Made by a program: the position numbers and the translations under genes
Source: Bacteroidales bacterium
GTDB taxonomy: Bacteria; Planctomycetota; Planctomycetia; Gemmatales; Gemmataceae
Direction of reading: 5' to 3'
DNA: 64,000 nt
Assembly (NCBI GenBank): GCA_026931725.1
Contig: JAIXLE010000218.1
Span: 1 to 64,000, forward strand
In this document: in pieces, positions 1 to 8,221 of the stretch
Numbering within the stretch: the stretch's first letter is position 1
How the letters are laid out: the number at the start of each line of letters is the position of its first letter
Notes under the pieces: model-generated
The model's database searches: none
Told to the model about the DNA's origin: nothing
The model's input: the letters and a program-made list of their open reading frames with translations, nothing else

Positions 1-1
1 C

Positions 2-568
2 ATTCTCCTGACGTATGAAGGTGAACCGCTCAGTTTCTTGCAGATGGAAGGGGCGAAGGAAGTCGGTGTCGAGGTTCACTCGATGAGCAAAGGGTTCAAC
101 ATGATCGGTTGGCGGATGGGCTTTGTCGCGGGCCATCCGAAAATCGTGCAAGCCTATGCGGACGTGAAAGATAATTCGGATAGTGGCCAGTTCATGGCGA
201 TTCAACACGCCGCCGCCGCGGCTCTGCGAAACGCGGAGATTCCGGTGCAGGTGCGGGCGAAATACCGCCGGCGACTGGAAAAACTGGTCGCGGCCCTCAA
301 GCAAGTCGGGTTTGACTGCTCCATGCCGGGAGGAACCTATTTCCTCTACGCCAAGTCTCCCGTGGCCGCCGGGGACAAAACCTTCGCCACGGCCGAGGAT
401 GCGTCTCAGTTTCTCATCGTCGATCAATCTGTCTGCTGTGTGCCCTGGGACGATGCCGGGGCGTATCTGCGTTTCTCCGTGACCTATCAAGCCGCCGATG
501 CGGCCGCTGAGGATGCCCTCATGGCGGAAACTGTCCAACGGCTAAAAGGGCTGAACCTCCGCTTCTAA
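2..568 (+). CDS. Class I/II PLP aminotransferase, C-terminal part (LL-diaminopimelate aminotransferase-like)
   Basis: Only the last 188 residues are here; the frame is open to the left edge, so the gene starts outside the window. The segment SMSKGFNMIGWRMGF carries the lysine that would hold pyridoxal phosphate, followed by the fold-type I small domain with an RFSVTY stretch near the end that fits the conserved carboxylate-binding arginine. This motif order is typical of DapL and related aspartate/alanine aminotransferases. DapL converts tetrahydrodipicolinate to LL-diaminopimelate in lysine and cell-wall synthesis. The class is clear, but the substrate cannot be settled without the missing half. 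No terminator is obvious after the stop. Confidence 0.8.
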   Translation: MLLTYEGEPLSFLQMEGAKEVGVEVHSMSKGFNMIGWRMGFVAGHPKIVQAYADVKDNSDSGQFMAIQHAAAAALRNAEIPVQVRAKYRRRLEKLVAALKQVGFDCSMPGGTYFLYAKSPVAAGDKTFATAEDASQFLIVDQSVCCVPWDDAGAYLRFSVTYQAADAAAEDALMAETVQRLKGLNLRF

Positions 569-595
569 TCCGCCTCAAATGCGAGGTCGGTCACA

Positions 596-1015
596 TTACG
601 ACAACCCCACCCATGACTCATCGGTCGTGGGTGGGAAGCGTTTTGGGGGAGTCTCCAGCGGAGAGGAACGGGATTGGTCTAACCATTGTTCGATTTCTTC
701 GGTCACATCGACACCACCGCATAGGTTGATCCAACAAGCACGCAGTACCTGTGTTGGTCCCCACGGCAGCCCCCACCAACCCAAGAGCAACGCGATCAAC
801 GAGTAGGGAACCCCCCGCAGCACCCGCAATTCCCACGCATCGGAAAGGTGAACCCGCGATTGATACCGAATCGTGGCGACGACGAACGAGATGCAATACT
901 CATAACGAACGCAAGTGACTCCGTCGTCTAATCTTCGAGCGAGTTCTGCTGAGGAGATGCCCAGGCAGGACAGCGAATGAGGGTATCGGTGCGGGGTTTG
1001 GTGTGAGAGTTGCAT
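596..1015 (-). CDS. Hypothetical membrane-associated protein with WGxPWGP motif
   Basis: A 139-residue protein of unknown function. The N-terminal half holds the segment VRYEYCISFVVATIR, followed by a hydrophobic stretch (about residues 74-95) that ends in LLLGWWGLPWGPTQVL. This looks like one membrane segment or re-entrant hairpin with a tryptophan-rich turn. The C-terminus is polar and proline-rich. The composition is protein-like, and I recall similar short proteins in planctomycetes, but I assign no function. No clear ribosome binding site precedes the ATG. It is divergent from the small BON-like gene at 1137 and convergent with the aminotransferase. Confidence 0.6.
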   Translation of the reverse strand: MQLSHQTPHRYPHSLSCLGISSAELARRLDDGVTCVRYEYCISFVVATIRYQSRVHLSDAWELRVLRGVPYSLIALLLGWWGLPWGPTQVLRACWINLCGGVDVTEEIEQWLDQSRSSPLETPPKRFPPTTDESWVGLS

Positions 1016-1136
1016 AGTGTTTAGGCATGAGACGATTTCAGAAATTTTTGGATTCCCCAGGACGCATCGGTTGATAATCTAGATGAAGATGCACAGCCGA
1101 TCGTCTGATTTTTAACATGAGGAGAATACTGTAACC

Positions 1137-1370
1137 ATGACCGTGACCGCGCCGAGTTTGGAAGAACGACTCACGACACAAATTCACCGCCGTACCAGTC
1201 GTCGTGTTCGTGACTTGGCTGTTGAAGTTTTGAATGAAACCGTGGTTGTTAGCGGAGTCGCTCCGTCGTTCCATGTGAAGCAACTGGCTTTGCACGCTGT
1301 GCGTGAACTGCTTCCAAACTCGTCTTTCCGCAACCGGATTGAGGTTGCCGAACCGTCGATCGCATCCTGA
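1137..1370 (+). CDS. Small BON-domain-like protein
   Basis: A 77-residue protein. Residues about 20-70 (RRVRDLAVEVLNETVVVSGVA, then an HVKQLALHAVRELLP helix) follow the alpha-beta-beta-alpha-beta pattern of BON domains, in which a short strand reading VVVSGVAPS is followed by a helix and a last strand. There is no signal peptide or membrane segment, so it is probably cytoplasmic. An AGGAG lies 12 bases before the ATG. BON domains are often linked to phospholipid or envelope binding, but a free-standing 77-residue copy could have another role. A GC-rich hairpin follows at 1398. Confidence 0.6.
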   Translation: MTVTAPSLEERLTTQIHRRTSRRVRDLAVEVLNETVVVSGVAPSFHVKQLALHAVRELLPNSSFRNRIEVAEPSIAS

Positions 1371-1397
1371 TTCCGAATGCGATGACGCAACACTCCG

Positions 1398-1429
1398 CCC
1401 GCGACTTCTGGAATCGGAGACGCGGGTTT
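1398..1429. terminator. Hairpin between convergent genes
   Basis: CCCGCG (1398-1403) pairs with CGCGGG (1421-1426) around a 17-base loop and is followed by TTTCTC on the plus strand. It sits between the stop of the BON-like gene and the stop of queF, so it could end transcription from the left. The stem is short. Confidence 0.45.
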
Positions 1430-1430
1430 C

Positions 1431-1838
1431 TCATTTCTGGGATTCGTAATTACACGTCACAATTGTGCTGATACCACCCCGTGGAGTCCAGGACGAAACA
1501 ACTTGGCAGCGTCGGGGTTGTGCCGCTGCGACGAAATCATCCAACAAGCGATTGGTCACGGCTTCGTAAAAGATTCCCTGATTCCGAAATTGTTGCAAAT
1601 ACAGCTTGAGAGATTTCAATTCCACGCACATCGCTTCTGGTGTATAGGTGAATGTGATGGTGCCGAAGTCCGGTTGTCCGGTCACGGGGCAAACGCTGGT
1701 AAATTCCGGGCAGACAATCTCAATCGTGTAATCACGCCCCGGACTGGGGTTGGGGAACAGTTCCAGCTGGTTCGCGGAAGGTGTTTCAGTCGCTTGCATT
1801 GGTCGGATTCCCAGGCTCATAATCAGTATTCCGGTCAT
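1431..1838 (-). CDS. queF: NADPH-dependent 7-cyano-7-deazaguanine reductase QueF
   Basis: The protein reduces preQ0 to preQ1 in queuosine biosynthesis, in the cytoplasm. It is the short single-domain form of the T-fold family. The segment [19 protein letters not shown] contains the catalytic cysteine, and [20 protein letters not shown] contains the glutamate and the NADPH-binding QueF motif. RRCQVV and RGGIST close the fold. Full frame is 135 residues; starts at 1820 or 1799 (MQATETP) are equally plausible, because family members usually begin close to the LELFPNP stretch. It is divergent from queC, so the two queuosine genes share an upstream region of about 100 bases with no recognisable preQ1 riboswitch. 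Confidence 0.92.
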   Translation of the reverse strand: MTGILIMSLGIRPMQATETPSANQLELFPNPSPGRDYTIEIVCPEFTSVCPVTGQPDFGTITFTYTPEAMCVELKSLKLYLQQFRNQGIFYEAVTNRLLDDFVAAAQPRRCQVVSSWTPRGGISTIVTCNYESQK

Positions 1839-1935
1839 TCTACAAGCCGATCAAGTCTGCGGAATGCTGGCGACAGATGCCGATGGTTCGTAGCGTAAAC
1901 CGGGGTGACTGATTCCTCCATTTCTCAGGTTTGAG

Positions 1936-2628
1936 ATGATTCCTCGTGCCGTCGTACTTCTTAGTGGTGGACTGGATAGTGCAACGACAGCGGCGGTGGC
2001 ACGTTCTCAGGGGTTCGCGGTCTTTGCCCTGAGCGTCGATTATGGGCAACGGCACCAAGTGGAACTCGAACGCGCCGCGGCGGTGGCGCATCAGCTCACA
2101 GTGGCCGAGCATCGCACGGTACGCATGGATTTGCGTGCGGTGGGCGGATCCGCTCTCACGGCGGACATTCCCGTGCCCAAAGATGTCACAAACAACGATC
2201 AGACCGTGCCGATTACATATGTTCCAGCACGGAATACGATCTTGCTCGGATTGGCGCTGGGTTATGCCGAAATCGTGGGGGCATTCGATCTTTTTATCGG
2301 GGCGAACGTCTTGGATTATTCCGGCTACCCCGATTGCCGCCCCGCATTTCTGACCGCGTTCGAGAATCTGGCGAACCTGGCAACCAAAGCCGCGATCGAA
2401 GGGCAGGGGAGGTATCGCATTCATGCCCCGTTATTGCAGATGACCAAAGCCGAGATTATCCGAGAAGCGGTGCGACTCGGTGTCGATTTGGGCTTGACGT
2501 TGAGCTGCTATGATCCTGATGCTGCCGGGCGGTCGTGTGGTCACTGTGATTCGTGCCGACTGCGTCGGAAGGGGTTCGCGGAAGCCGCGATACCCGATCC
2601 GACCGTGTATCAGACTGGGGTCGTGTAA
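1936..2628 (+). CDS. queC: 7-cyano-7-deazaguanine synthase QueC
   Basis: A 230-residue ATP-dependent enzyme that makes preQ0 from 7-carboxy-7-deazaguanine and ammonia. The PP-loop SGGLDS is at residues 10-15. The conserved [18 protein letters not shown] and [15 protein letters not shown] segments follow. The zinc site near the C-terminus is a cysteine cluster (one Cys, then CGHCDSC). Length is normal. A CAGG-type ribosome binding site precedes the ATG. Its stop is only 7 bases from the stop of the convergent PfpI-type gene, with no terminator between them. queD and queE are not in the window. Confidence 0.95.
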   Translation: MIPRAVVLLSGGLDSATTAAVARSQGFAVFALSVDYGQRHQVELERAAAVAHQLTVAEHRTVRMDLRAVGGSALTADIPVPKDVTNNDQTVPITYVPARNTILLGLALGYAEIVGAFDLFIGANVLDYSGYPDCRPAFLTAFENLANLATKAAIEGQGRYRIHAPLLQMTKAEIIREAVRLGVDLGLTLSCYDPDAAGRSCGHCDSCRLRRKGFAEAAIPDPTVYQTGVV

Positions 2629-2635
2629 TGGCGGG

Positions 2636-3160
2636 TTATTTCCCGACGAGTGCTTGTAACACGGCCACGACGAACGCGGGCAAATCATCCGGCTTTCGGC
2701 TCGTGATGATGTGGCCATCCACGCACACTTCCTGATCGACCCAGGTGGCCCCAGCGTTGACCACATCATCGCGGATGGAATGAAACCCAGTGGCTTTTCG
2801 GCCTTTCAGTGCGGGCGTGGAGCAGAGAACCCATGGTCCGTGGCAAATCGCGGCGACGGGTTTTTGAGCTGTATGCAGTTCCCGCACGAGTTTCAGCATG
2901 GCTTCGTGTCGACGGATGTAGTCGGGGGCAAAGCCGCCGGGGATCACCACGGCATCGAAATCCGCTGCGGAAACATCGTGCGCGGAGACATCCGCTTTGG
3001 CGGGATAGCCCAATTTGCTGAGATAGGTTTTTCCGGCTTCCGGCCCCACCAAAGATACCAGACAACCAGCCTCCCGCAGGCGGTAGACGGGATACCACAC
3101 TTCCAATTCCTGATATTGCTGTTCCAGCAGCACCGCGACCCGCTTTCCTGCCGTATTCAT
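2636..3160 (-). CDS. DJ-1/PfpI family protein
   Basis: A 174-residue cytoplasmic class I glutamine-amidotransferase-fold protein. The nucleophile elbow AICHGP holds Cys106 and His107, and a glutamate near residue 18-20 (YQELE) fits the third active-site position. VVIPGGFAPD and HIITSRKPDDLPAF are typical of the PfpI/YhbO branch, which has been linked to protein or nucleotide deglycation and stress. Start choice is firm: AGGAG lies 8 bases before the ATG. It is a single gene, convergent with queC. The exact substrate is not known from sequence. Confidence 0.88.
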   Translation of the reverse strand: MNTAGKRVAVLLEQQYQELEVWYPVYRLREAGCLVSLVGPEAGKTYLSKLGYPAKADVSAHDVSAADFDAVVIPGGFAPDYIRRHEAMLKLVRELHTAQKPVAAICHGPWVLCSTPALKGRKATGFHSIRDDVVNAGATWVDQEVCVDGHIITSRKPDDLPAFVVAVLQALVGK

Positions 3161-3182
3161 GTTAAAACTCCTGAATTTTGGT

Positions 3183-3260
3183 CTGAAACTCTGAAACTCT
3201 TGGCTTGATACCCTGAAGCCTGAAACCTCAAACTCCCCTCTCCGCTTGAAACCCTGAAAC
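3183..3260. repeat. Degenerate CTGAAAC heptamer repeats
   Basis: The gap between the PfpI-type gene and the L31 gene holds five copies of YTGAAAC, at 3183, 3191, 3220, 3246 and 3254, with weaker versions at 3213 and 3227. Two pairs are spaced by exactly 8 bases. The copies lie just upstream of the promoter-like sequence at 3276. They could be a cluster of binding sites or simple drift; the rest of the gap shows nothing else. Confidence 0.5.
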
Positions 3261-3275
3261 CGATCCGTTTCTGGG

Positions 3276-3304
3276 TTGTCGGCTGTTCCGAGTCACTCTA
3301 TAGT
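3276..3304 (+). promoter_or_regulatory. Sigma-70-type promoter for the L31 gene
   Basis: TTGTCG (3276-3281), a 17-base spacer and TATAGT (3299-3304) fit a housekeeping promoter well. The element lies 34 bases before the start of rpmE2. Confidence 0.5.
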
Positions 3305-3337
3305 TACAGTTCTGAACGTATATCCTAGTTAGGAATT

Positions 3338-3607
3338 ATGGTTATGAAGAAGGGGATTCACCCAAACTATCGTCCAGTTGTCTTTATGGACGCAGCGGCA
3401 AAATTCAGTTTCCTGACGCGCTCCTGCGTCCAAACGGACCAGACGATTACCTGGGAAGATGGGAACGAGTATCCGTTGTACCGTGTTGAGATTTCGGCTG
3501 CGAGCCATCCGTTCTTCACCGGCAAGATGTCATTCGTGGATGCCGCGGGTCGGGTGGAGAAGTTCCAGAAGAAGTACCAAAACGCTGCGTACAAGAAGAA
3601 GTCGTAA
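3338..3607 (+). CDS. rpmE2: 50S ribosomal protein L31 type B
   Basis: An 89-residue ribosomal protein. The start [16 protein letters not shown], the central SHPFFTGK and the C-terminal VEKFQKKY are typical of bL31. There is only one cysteine, so the zinc CxxC pairs of type A L31 are missing; this is the zinc-independent (type B) form. Such paralogs often replace the zinc form during zinc shortage, but no zinc-regulator site can be named here. ATG at 3338 has AGGA about 5 bases upstream; the second ATG at 3344 is possible. A strong hairpin follows. Confidence 0.93.
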   Translation: MVMKKGIHPNYRPVVFMDAAAKFSFLTRSCVQTDQTITWEDGNEYPLYRVEISAASHPFFTGKMSFVDAAGRVEKFQKKYQNAAYKKKS

Positions 3608-3616
3608 CCAGAAATG

Positions 3617-3649
3617 CCAAGAGCCAGAAACGACGTTTCTGGCTCTTGG
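3617..3649. terminator. Perfect 16-bp hairpin after L31
   Basis: Bases 3617-3632 are the exact reverse complement of 3634-3649, with one base in between (the real loop would take in the last few pairs). It lies between the L31 stop and the stop of the convergent lipoprotein gene, so it probably ends both transcripts. No T-run follows. Confidence 0.7.
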
Positions 3650-3676
3650 GTTATGATAAAAGCGTATTTGCGGTCA

Positions 3677-4105
3677 TCAATCTTTCAGTTCCAGTGTCAC
3701 GTTATTTTCCCCTTCCGTGACGGTCACACTCAGGTCGGTCGTACTCGTCTGTTGGTATTTCTTCGGAATCTTGGGGAAGGCATTCTTTTTGGGTGTTGTT
3801 CCGGGTTCGGGTGGTGCATCAATGGCTGGGCCAATGGCGGCTTTGTATGTTCCCACCCGAACTGGGCCTTCGATAACAAACTTCCCTTCGATATTTGTCA
3901 CGGCTAATACGCCGATCCCTTGACCGGGCATTTCCAATTCCACTTGCGCATTGGAGAGCGGTTGTCCATTGTGGGTGACTACACCTTGTAAGTTGCCTTG
4001 CGTTGGACCACCAGAACCGCAACCGAATGTGCCGAGCAATAGCGTACAAATGATCGATCCGGGAATGGAATATCGACGATTGATTATAGATGGTTGCAAA
4101 TGCAT
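3677..4105 (-). CDS. Lipoprotein with carboxypeptidase-regulatory-like domain
   Basis: A 142-residue exported lipoprotein. The N-terminus has a hydrophobic signal ending in LLLGTFGC, a good lipobox with the acylated cysteine near residue 29. The rest (GVVTHNGQPLSNAQVELE, then VTNIEGKFVIEG and GTYKAAI) is a beta-sandwich of the transthyretin/CarboxypepD_reg type. AGGA lies 7 bases before the ATG. It follows the DUF1559 gene on the same strand, a pairing I know as common in planctomycetes; a hairpin at 4175-4218 separates the two. Function is unknown. Confidence 0.8.
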   Translation of the reverse strand: MHLQPSIINRRYSIPGSIICTLLLGTFGCGSGGPTQGNLQGVVTHNGQPLSNAQVELEMPGQGIGVLAVTNIEGKFVIEGPVRVGTYKAAIGPAIDAPPEPGTTPKKNAFPKIPKKYQQTSTTDLSVTVTEGENNVTLELKD

Positions 4106-4174
4106 AATCAGTCCTGCTTTGATTGAAGATGGTGATGGATTAATGTATTAAAGTGTGCAGAATAGTGATTTAGG

Positions 4175-4218
4175 CGACAATCACGATGAATCTCGGCTGA
4201 TGCCCATCGTGATTGTCG
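4175..4218 (-). terminator. 14-bp hairpin between DUF1559 gene and lipoprotein gene
   Basis: CGACAATCACGATG (4175-4188) is the exact reverse complement of 4205-4218, with a 16-base loop. It lies just after the DUF1559 stop and before the lipoprotein gene. It lacks a T-run, so partial termination or mRNA 3'-end protection is as likely as full termination. Confidence 0.6.
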
Positions 4219-4236
4219 TGGTAAAATCTCGTGAGA

Positions 4237-5325
<1,089 letters not shown>

Positions 5326-5456
5326 ATAGCTTTGCTTCCGTAAAATACGAGCTCATAAAACCTCCAAAACGGGAATGTAGGTGGGATGAAACTGATCGCA
5401 AAAATGAGGAGAGCGTATTGCGAGGGTACACATCCACATTGCGATAGGGCAGTATT

Positions 5457-5462
5457 ATTATA
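5457..5462 (-). promoter_or_regulatory. Possible -10 element upstream of the DUF1559 gene
   Basis: A perfect TATAAT on the minus strand in an AT-rich island of the 266-base gap 5326-5591, about 100 bases before the good ATG at 5356. No convincing -35 is seen at 17 bases. The rest of the gap shows nothing recognisable. Confidence 0.35.
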
Positions 5463-5591
5463 ATCTTATTGCTTCAGGCGTAATGAACAAGCGAGAACTT
5501 TTAACATTTAGACGGTGGGATGCATTGGTGGAGCAGTTTCTGGCCGATTCCACCAACACCGCGATATGTTTTGGCATGAAACAGGGGGGAA

Positions 5592-6914
5592 TCACTTCTT
5601 GTAGCGTTTGCCGGATAGATCCGCGTGAACTTCCGCGGGGGCACGCACAATCACGGACATAGACGGGTAGTGGAACACGACAATGCCGGGTCCGCCGCGA
5701 TCCTTCCAGATCATCGGGTCCACCGATTGCTTGATCGAATCCACAACGACTTGGGCATTCGACATCGTCTGTTGATAGTCGATTTGCGGTCCCCAGGTGA
5801 CAGCTCCGCCGAAAGGACCGGCCATCTGAATCAGGTCGCCCATGTAGTAGGCACGCGTGACTTGCAGATCCCGTGCTTTCTCGATGGTCACAACTTGAAT
5901 AATTTTGTCTTTGATGACGAACGTGAGTCCCTGCGATTGCAGAACCGTGCGAAGTGCAGTGCGAGCGGTCACGTTGCCAGGCATGTTGACGGCCCGCTGG
6001 AGATCAAGCCCCGCATCTTCGAGGGAACGCTTGTCGAGATAGATTTCCTTGCCCACGAGGTTGGAGAGGGATTGTACGGTTTCGAGGAATGGTGCGTTGT
6101 TGAGCGGTTGCTTGACGGGTTGTTCGAGTGCCCGCAGGATGGCTTCTTCCTCGGGGCCGATCAGCGATTTTTCCTCGCGGGCTTTCGTCAATTCGGCCCA
6201 ATTCTTCGGGAACTCGACGTTGCCGCGTGCGGGGATTGCGGATTCCTGCACATCGTTCATGGCGAACCGCACGGCCTCGCCGGTCCTTTTGGCAAGCTGG
6301 CGGGCTTCGGAGATGCTGGTGCCGAAATCATTCTGAGACATCAACGCAATCACGGATGGATTGTTCGGATATGTGTTTGCGAGACGGGCCACCCGCGACC
6401 GGGCCGCGGTGAGCTTGCCAATATCGACAAGTTTTTCAATCTCAGTGATCGCCTCCGCGACTTCGCGGGCCTCTTTTCCATAGGCTTGCGTGATAGCGGT
6501 GGATTGTTGACGCAGTTTTTCCAGCCGCGGGTGGATACCGGTGGTCCCGGTTCCCGGATTGGTAGGGACGCGGCCTTCCAGAATGTCGATGCGACCCTGC
6601 ACGAGACGCACCAACTCGGCTCGCTTCGGCGAGGAAATCTGAGCGGAGAGATCGAGCGTGACGATGGCTTCCCGCAAACGCCGAATGGCTTGTTTCTTGT
6701 CGATTTTGGCGAGGCGATCCACTTCGGAGAGCGTGCCGCGAATGTCCGCTTCCGCTTTTTGATCGAGGATGCTGGTATAGGCTTTAGCTCGGTCGATGGG
6801 GCTGAGTGTCCCTGGCGGAGTTTGGCTGATACCGACGCTCCCGGTCACGCCGAGTGCCATCATGGCCAATGCCCATCGGCGGAATTGATACCGTCGCAGC
6901 TGATTCCTGGTCAT
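5592..6914 (-). CDS. Secreted protein with secretin STN-like C-terminal domain
   Basis: A 440-residue protein of unknown function. Residues 1-30 are a signal peptide (arginine-rich start, then WALAMMALGVTGSVGIS). Residues 35-230 are charged and helical, with TPR-like or coiled-coil character. Residues 270-350 (FLETVQSLSNLVGKEIYLD, then NVTARTALRTVLQSQGLTF and VIKDKIIQVVT) follow the pattern of the STN/secretin N-terminal fold. No secretin pore domain follows, so it is probably a periplasmic partner or an independent use of this fold. GGGG lies about 8 bases before the ATG. It stands alone between divergent and co-directional neighbours. Confidence 0.65.
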   Translation of the reverse strand: MTRNQLRRYQFRRWALAMMALGVTGSVGISQTPPGTLSPIDRAKAYTSILDQKAEADIRGTLSEVDRLAKIDKKQAIRRLREAIVTLDLSAQISSPKRAELVRLVQGRIDILEGRVPTNPGTGTTGIHPRLEKLRQQSTAITQAYGKEAREVAEAITEIEKLVDIGKLTAARSRVARLANTYPNNPSVIALMSQNDFGTSISEARQLAKRTGEAVRFAMNDVQESAIPARGNVEFPKNWAELTKAREEKSLIGPEEEAILRALEQPVKQPLNNAPFLETVQSLSNLVGKEIYLDKRSLEDAGLDLQRAVNMPGNVTARTALRTVLQSQGLTFVIKDKIIQVVTIEKARDLQVTRAYYMGDLIQMAGPFGGAVTWGPQIDYQQTMSNAQVVVDSIKQSVDPMIWKDRGGPGIVVFHYPSMSVIVRAPAEVHADLSGKRYKK

Positions 6915-7170
6915 GGCATGGCCCCTTTCCTGGCGGACCTCGGAAATTCACATCACATGAACAACGTACCCCGTGGTGGCGGCGTTTGCCAGCATCCCCG
7001 AACCGCGCGGAGCCTGATAGCCCCGGAAGGTTCCGCATGATTCCCCCAATCGGTTCATCATCGCAGAATCTCCCGCTGGCACAAGAACCGCGATTGACCG
7101 GGCGGGTGAATGCGGGTAAATGCGGAAACCTTTGCCCGTAGTAACAACTGTGCGGGTGGGAGAGCCACAC

Positions 7171-7875
7171 ATGCGGCGACGGAATGCGATTCTGACAATC
7201 CTACTTCTGCTCATCACTACCGGCGCGGTGCTGGGTTCATTGACGGCATTGCTGAAGTCGGACCCAGAATTTTACACGGCCACGAACGGCACGGTCGACG
7301 ATGACACCATCACAGCGACTGCCGTCGTCACACGCTTTGGAGATCTCAAAAACGATATTCGCTCGAAGCCAGAATGGGGAGCCACCTTCACGGCCGAAGA
7401 ATTGAACGCTTTCCTGCGGGAACATCTCTGTACCGATGGCGGGCTGGAATCGTTCTTGCCGCAAGGTTTGCACTCACCACGGGTGGCGATCACGGGCGAT
7501 CAAATCCAGATTGCGGCCCGGTACGGGGAAGGGTTTTGGAGTACGGTCCTTTCGGTGGAAGCCCGTGTCTGGCTGGTGAAAGGTGAGGCCAACGTGGTGG
7601 CGTTGGAACTGCTGGGCGTGCGGGCCGGGTGGCTACCGCTGGGGTCACAGTCGATTCTCGATCGCATCACCGAAGCGGCCCGTGACTCCAACATTGCCGT
7701 ATCCTGGTATCGACACGAAGGTAACCCCGTTGGGATGTGCCGATTCTATGCGGATCAAACGCATCCGACGACGCAGATTGCGTTGTTCCGTGCGGCTGAC
7801 GGGAAACTGACGGTCAAAGGCCGTTCCTTGCTGGATCAAGCCAATAATTCTCTCTTGAACAACGGGAAGAACTAA
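7171..7875 (+). CDS. Membrane-anchored hypothetical protein
   Basis: A 234-residue protein of unknown function. Residues 1-30 (MRRRNAILTILLLLITTG) form a signal anchor; the remainder is soluble and would lie outside the membrane. It contains FTAEELNAFLREHL and an alternating-strand region with SVEARVWLVKGEANVVALELLG, which resembles planctomycete proteins with a lipid-binding-like beta fold, but I cannot name the family. The start is chosen because GGGAG lies 8 bases before this ATG, whereas ATG at 7120 has no such site. A short 10-base tandem repeat (GCGGGTRAAT twice, 7102-7121) lies upstream. Its stop codon overlaps the stop of the convergent gene by 4 bases. Confidence 0.65.
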   Translation: MRRRNAILTILLLLITTGAVLGSLTALLKSDPEFYTATNGTVDDDTITATAVVTRFGDLKNDIRSKPEWGATFTAEELNAFLREHLCTDGGLESFLPQGLHSPRVAITGDQIQIAARYGEGFWSTVLSVEARVWLVKGEANVVALELLGVRAGWLPLGSQSILDRITEAARDSNIAVSWYRHEGNPVGMCRFYADQTHPTTQIALFRAADGKLTVKGRSLLDQANNSLLNNGKN

Positions 7876-8198
7876 TTCTCCGGCCAGAATATCCAGACCT
7901 TTTCTTCCGGTTGCCAGTCCGCGATTCCGTTCAGTTTGCCGCCTCGGAGAATGATTCCGGTTGTTGTTTGTTCATATTCCCCGGTGTCCCAGCGTGTTAC
8001 CGAGCCCCGATCGCCGCTAATTGGTCCTTCGTAGTCCAGGTATAACCGGCGGTGATCGTGGTTCGGTTCCGCTGGGATGCGGCGACCGCATTGCGGTTCT
8101 TCTCGCAATCGCCAGGCTTTGAGGATCGTGTCTACTTCCAACAGAAGATCCCAGTGCCGCTCGGGCCAGTCGTGTTCGAGAATCACAAACCGCGGCAC
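7872..8198 (-). CDS. Stand-alone LigD-type 3'-phosphoesterase domain protein
   Basis: A 108-residue protein that begins with RFVILEHDWPERHWDLLLE, the signature of the 3'-phosphoesterase (PE) domain of bacterial NHEJ ligase D; the histidines and aspartate in HDW and HWDLLLE fit the metal site. GSVTRWDTGEYE and GGKLNGIADW match later parts. Start is GTG at 8198, with GGAG 9 bases upstream; no in-frame ATG fits. No ligase or polymerase domain is attached. The gene starts 23 bases after the MATE exporter, so the two are probably co-transcribed. PE domains trim 3' ends of DNA or RNA; the role of this free copy is unknown. Confidence 0.8.
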   Translation of the reverse strand: MPRFVILEHDWPERHWDLLLEVDTILKAWRLREEPQCGRRIPAEPNHDHRRLYLDYEGPISGDRGSVTRWDTGEYEQTTTGIILRGGKLNGIADWQPEEKVWIFWPEN

Positions 8199-8221
8199 GG
8201 GAACGCTCCATTTTGCATGGT

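Noticed and set aside
1839-1935. preQ1 riboswitch between queF and queC
   Set aside because: No A-rich tail or conserved short stem typical of preQ1 aptamers could be found.
5625-7040. 471-codon plus-strand frame opposite the STN-like gene
   Set aside because: Composition is His/Gly/Arg-rich without any domain, while the minus-strand protein has a signal peptide, ribosome binding site and fold.
7120-7170. Earlier ATG of the membrane-anchored protein
   Set aside because: No ribosome binding site, and it adds a polar stretch before the signal anchor; ATG 7171 has GGGAG at 8 bases.
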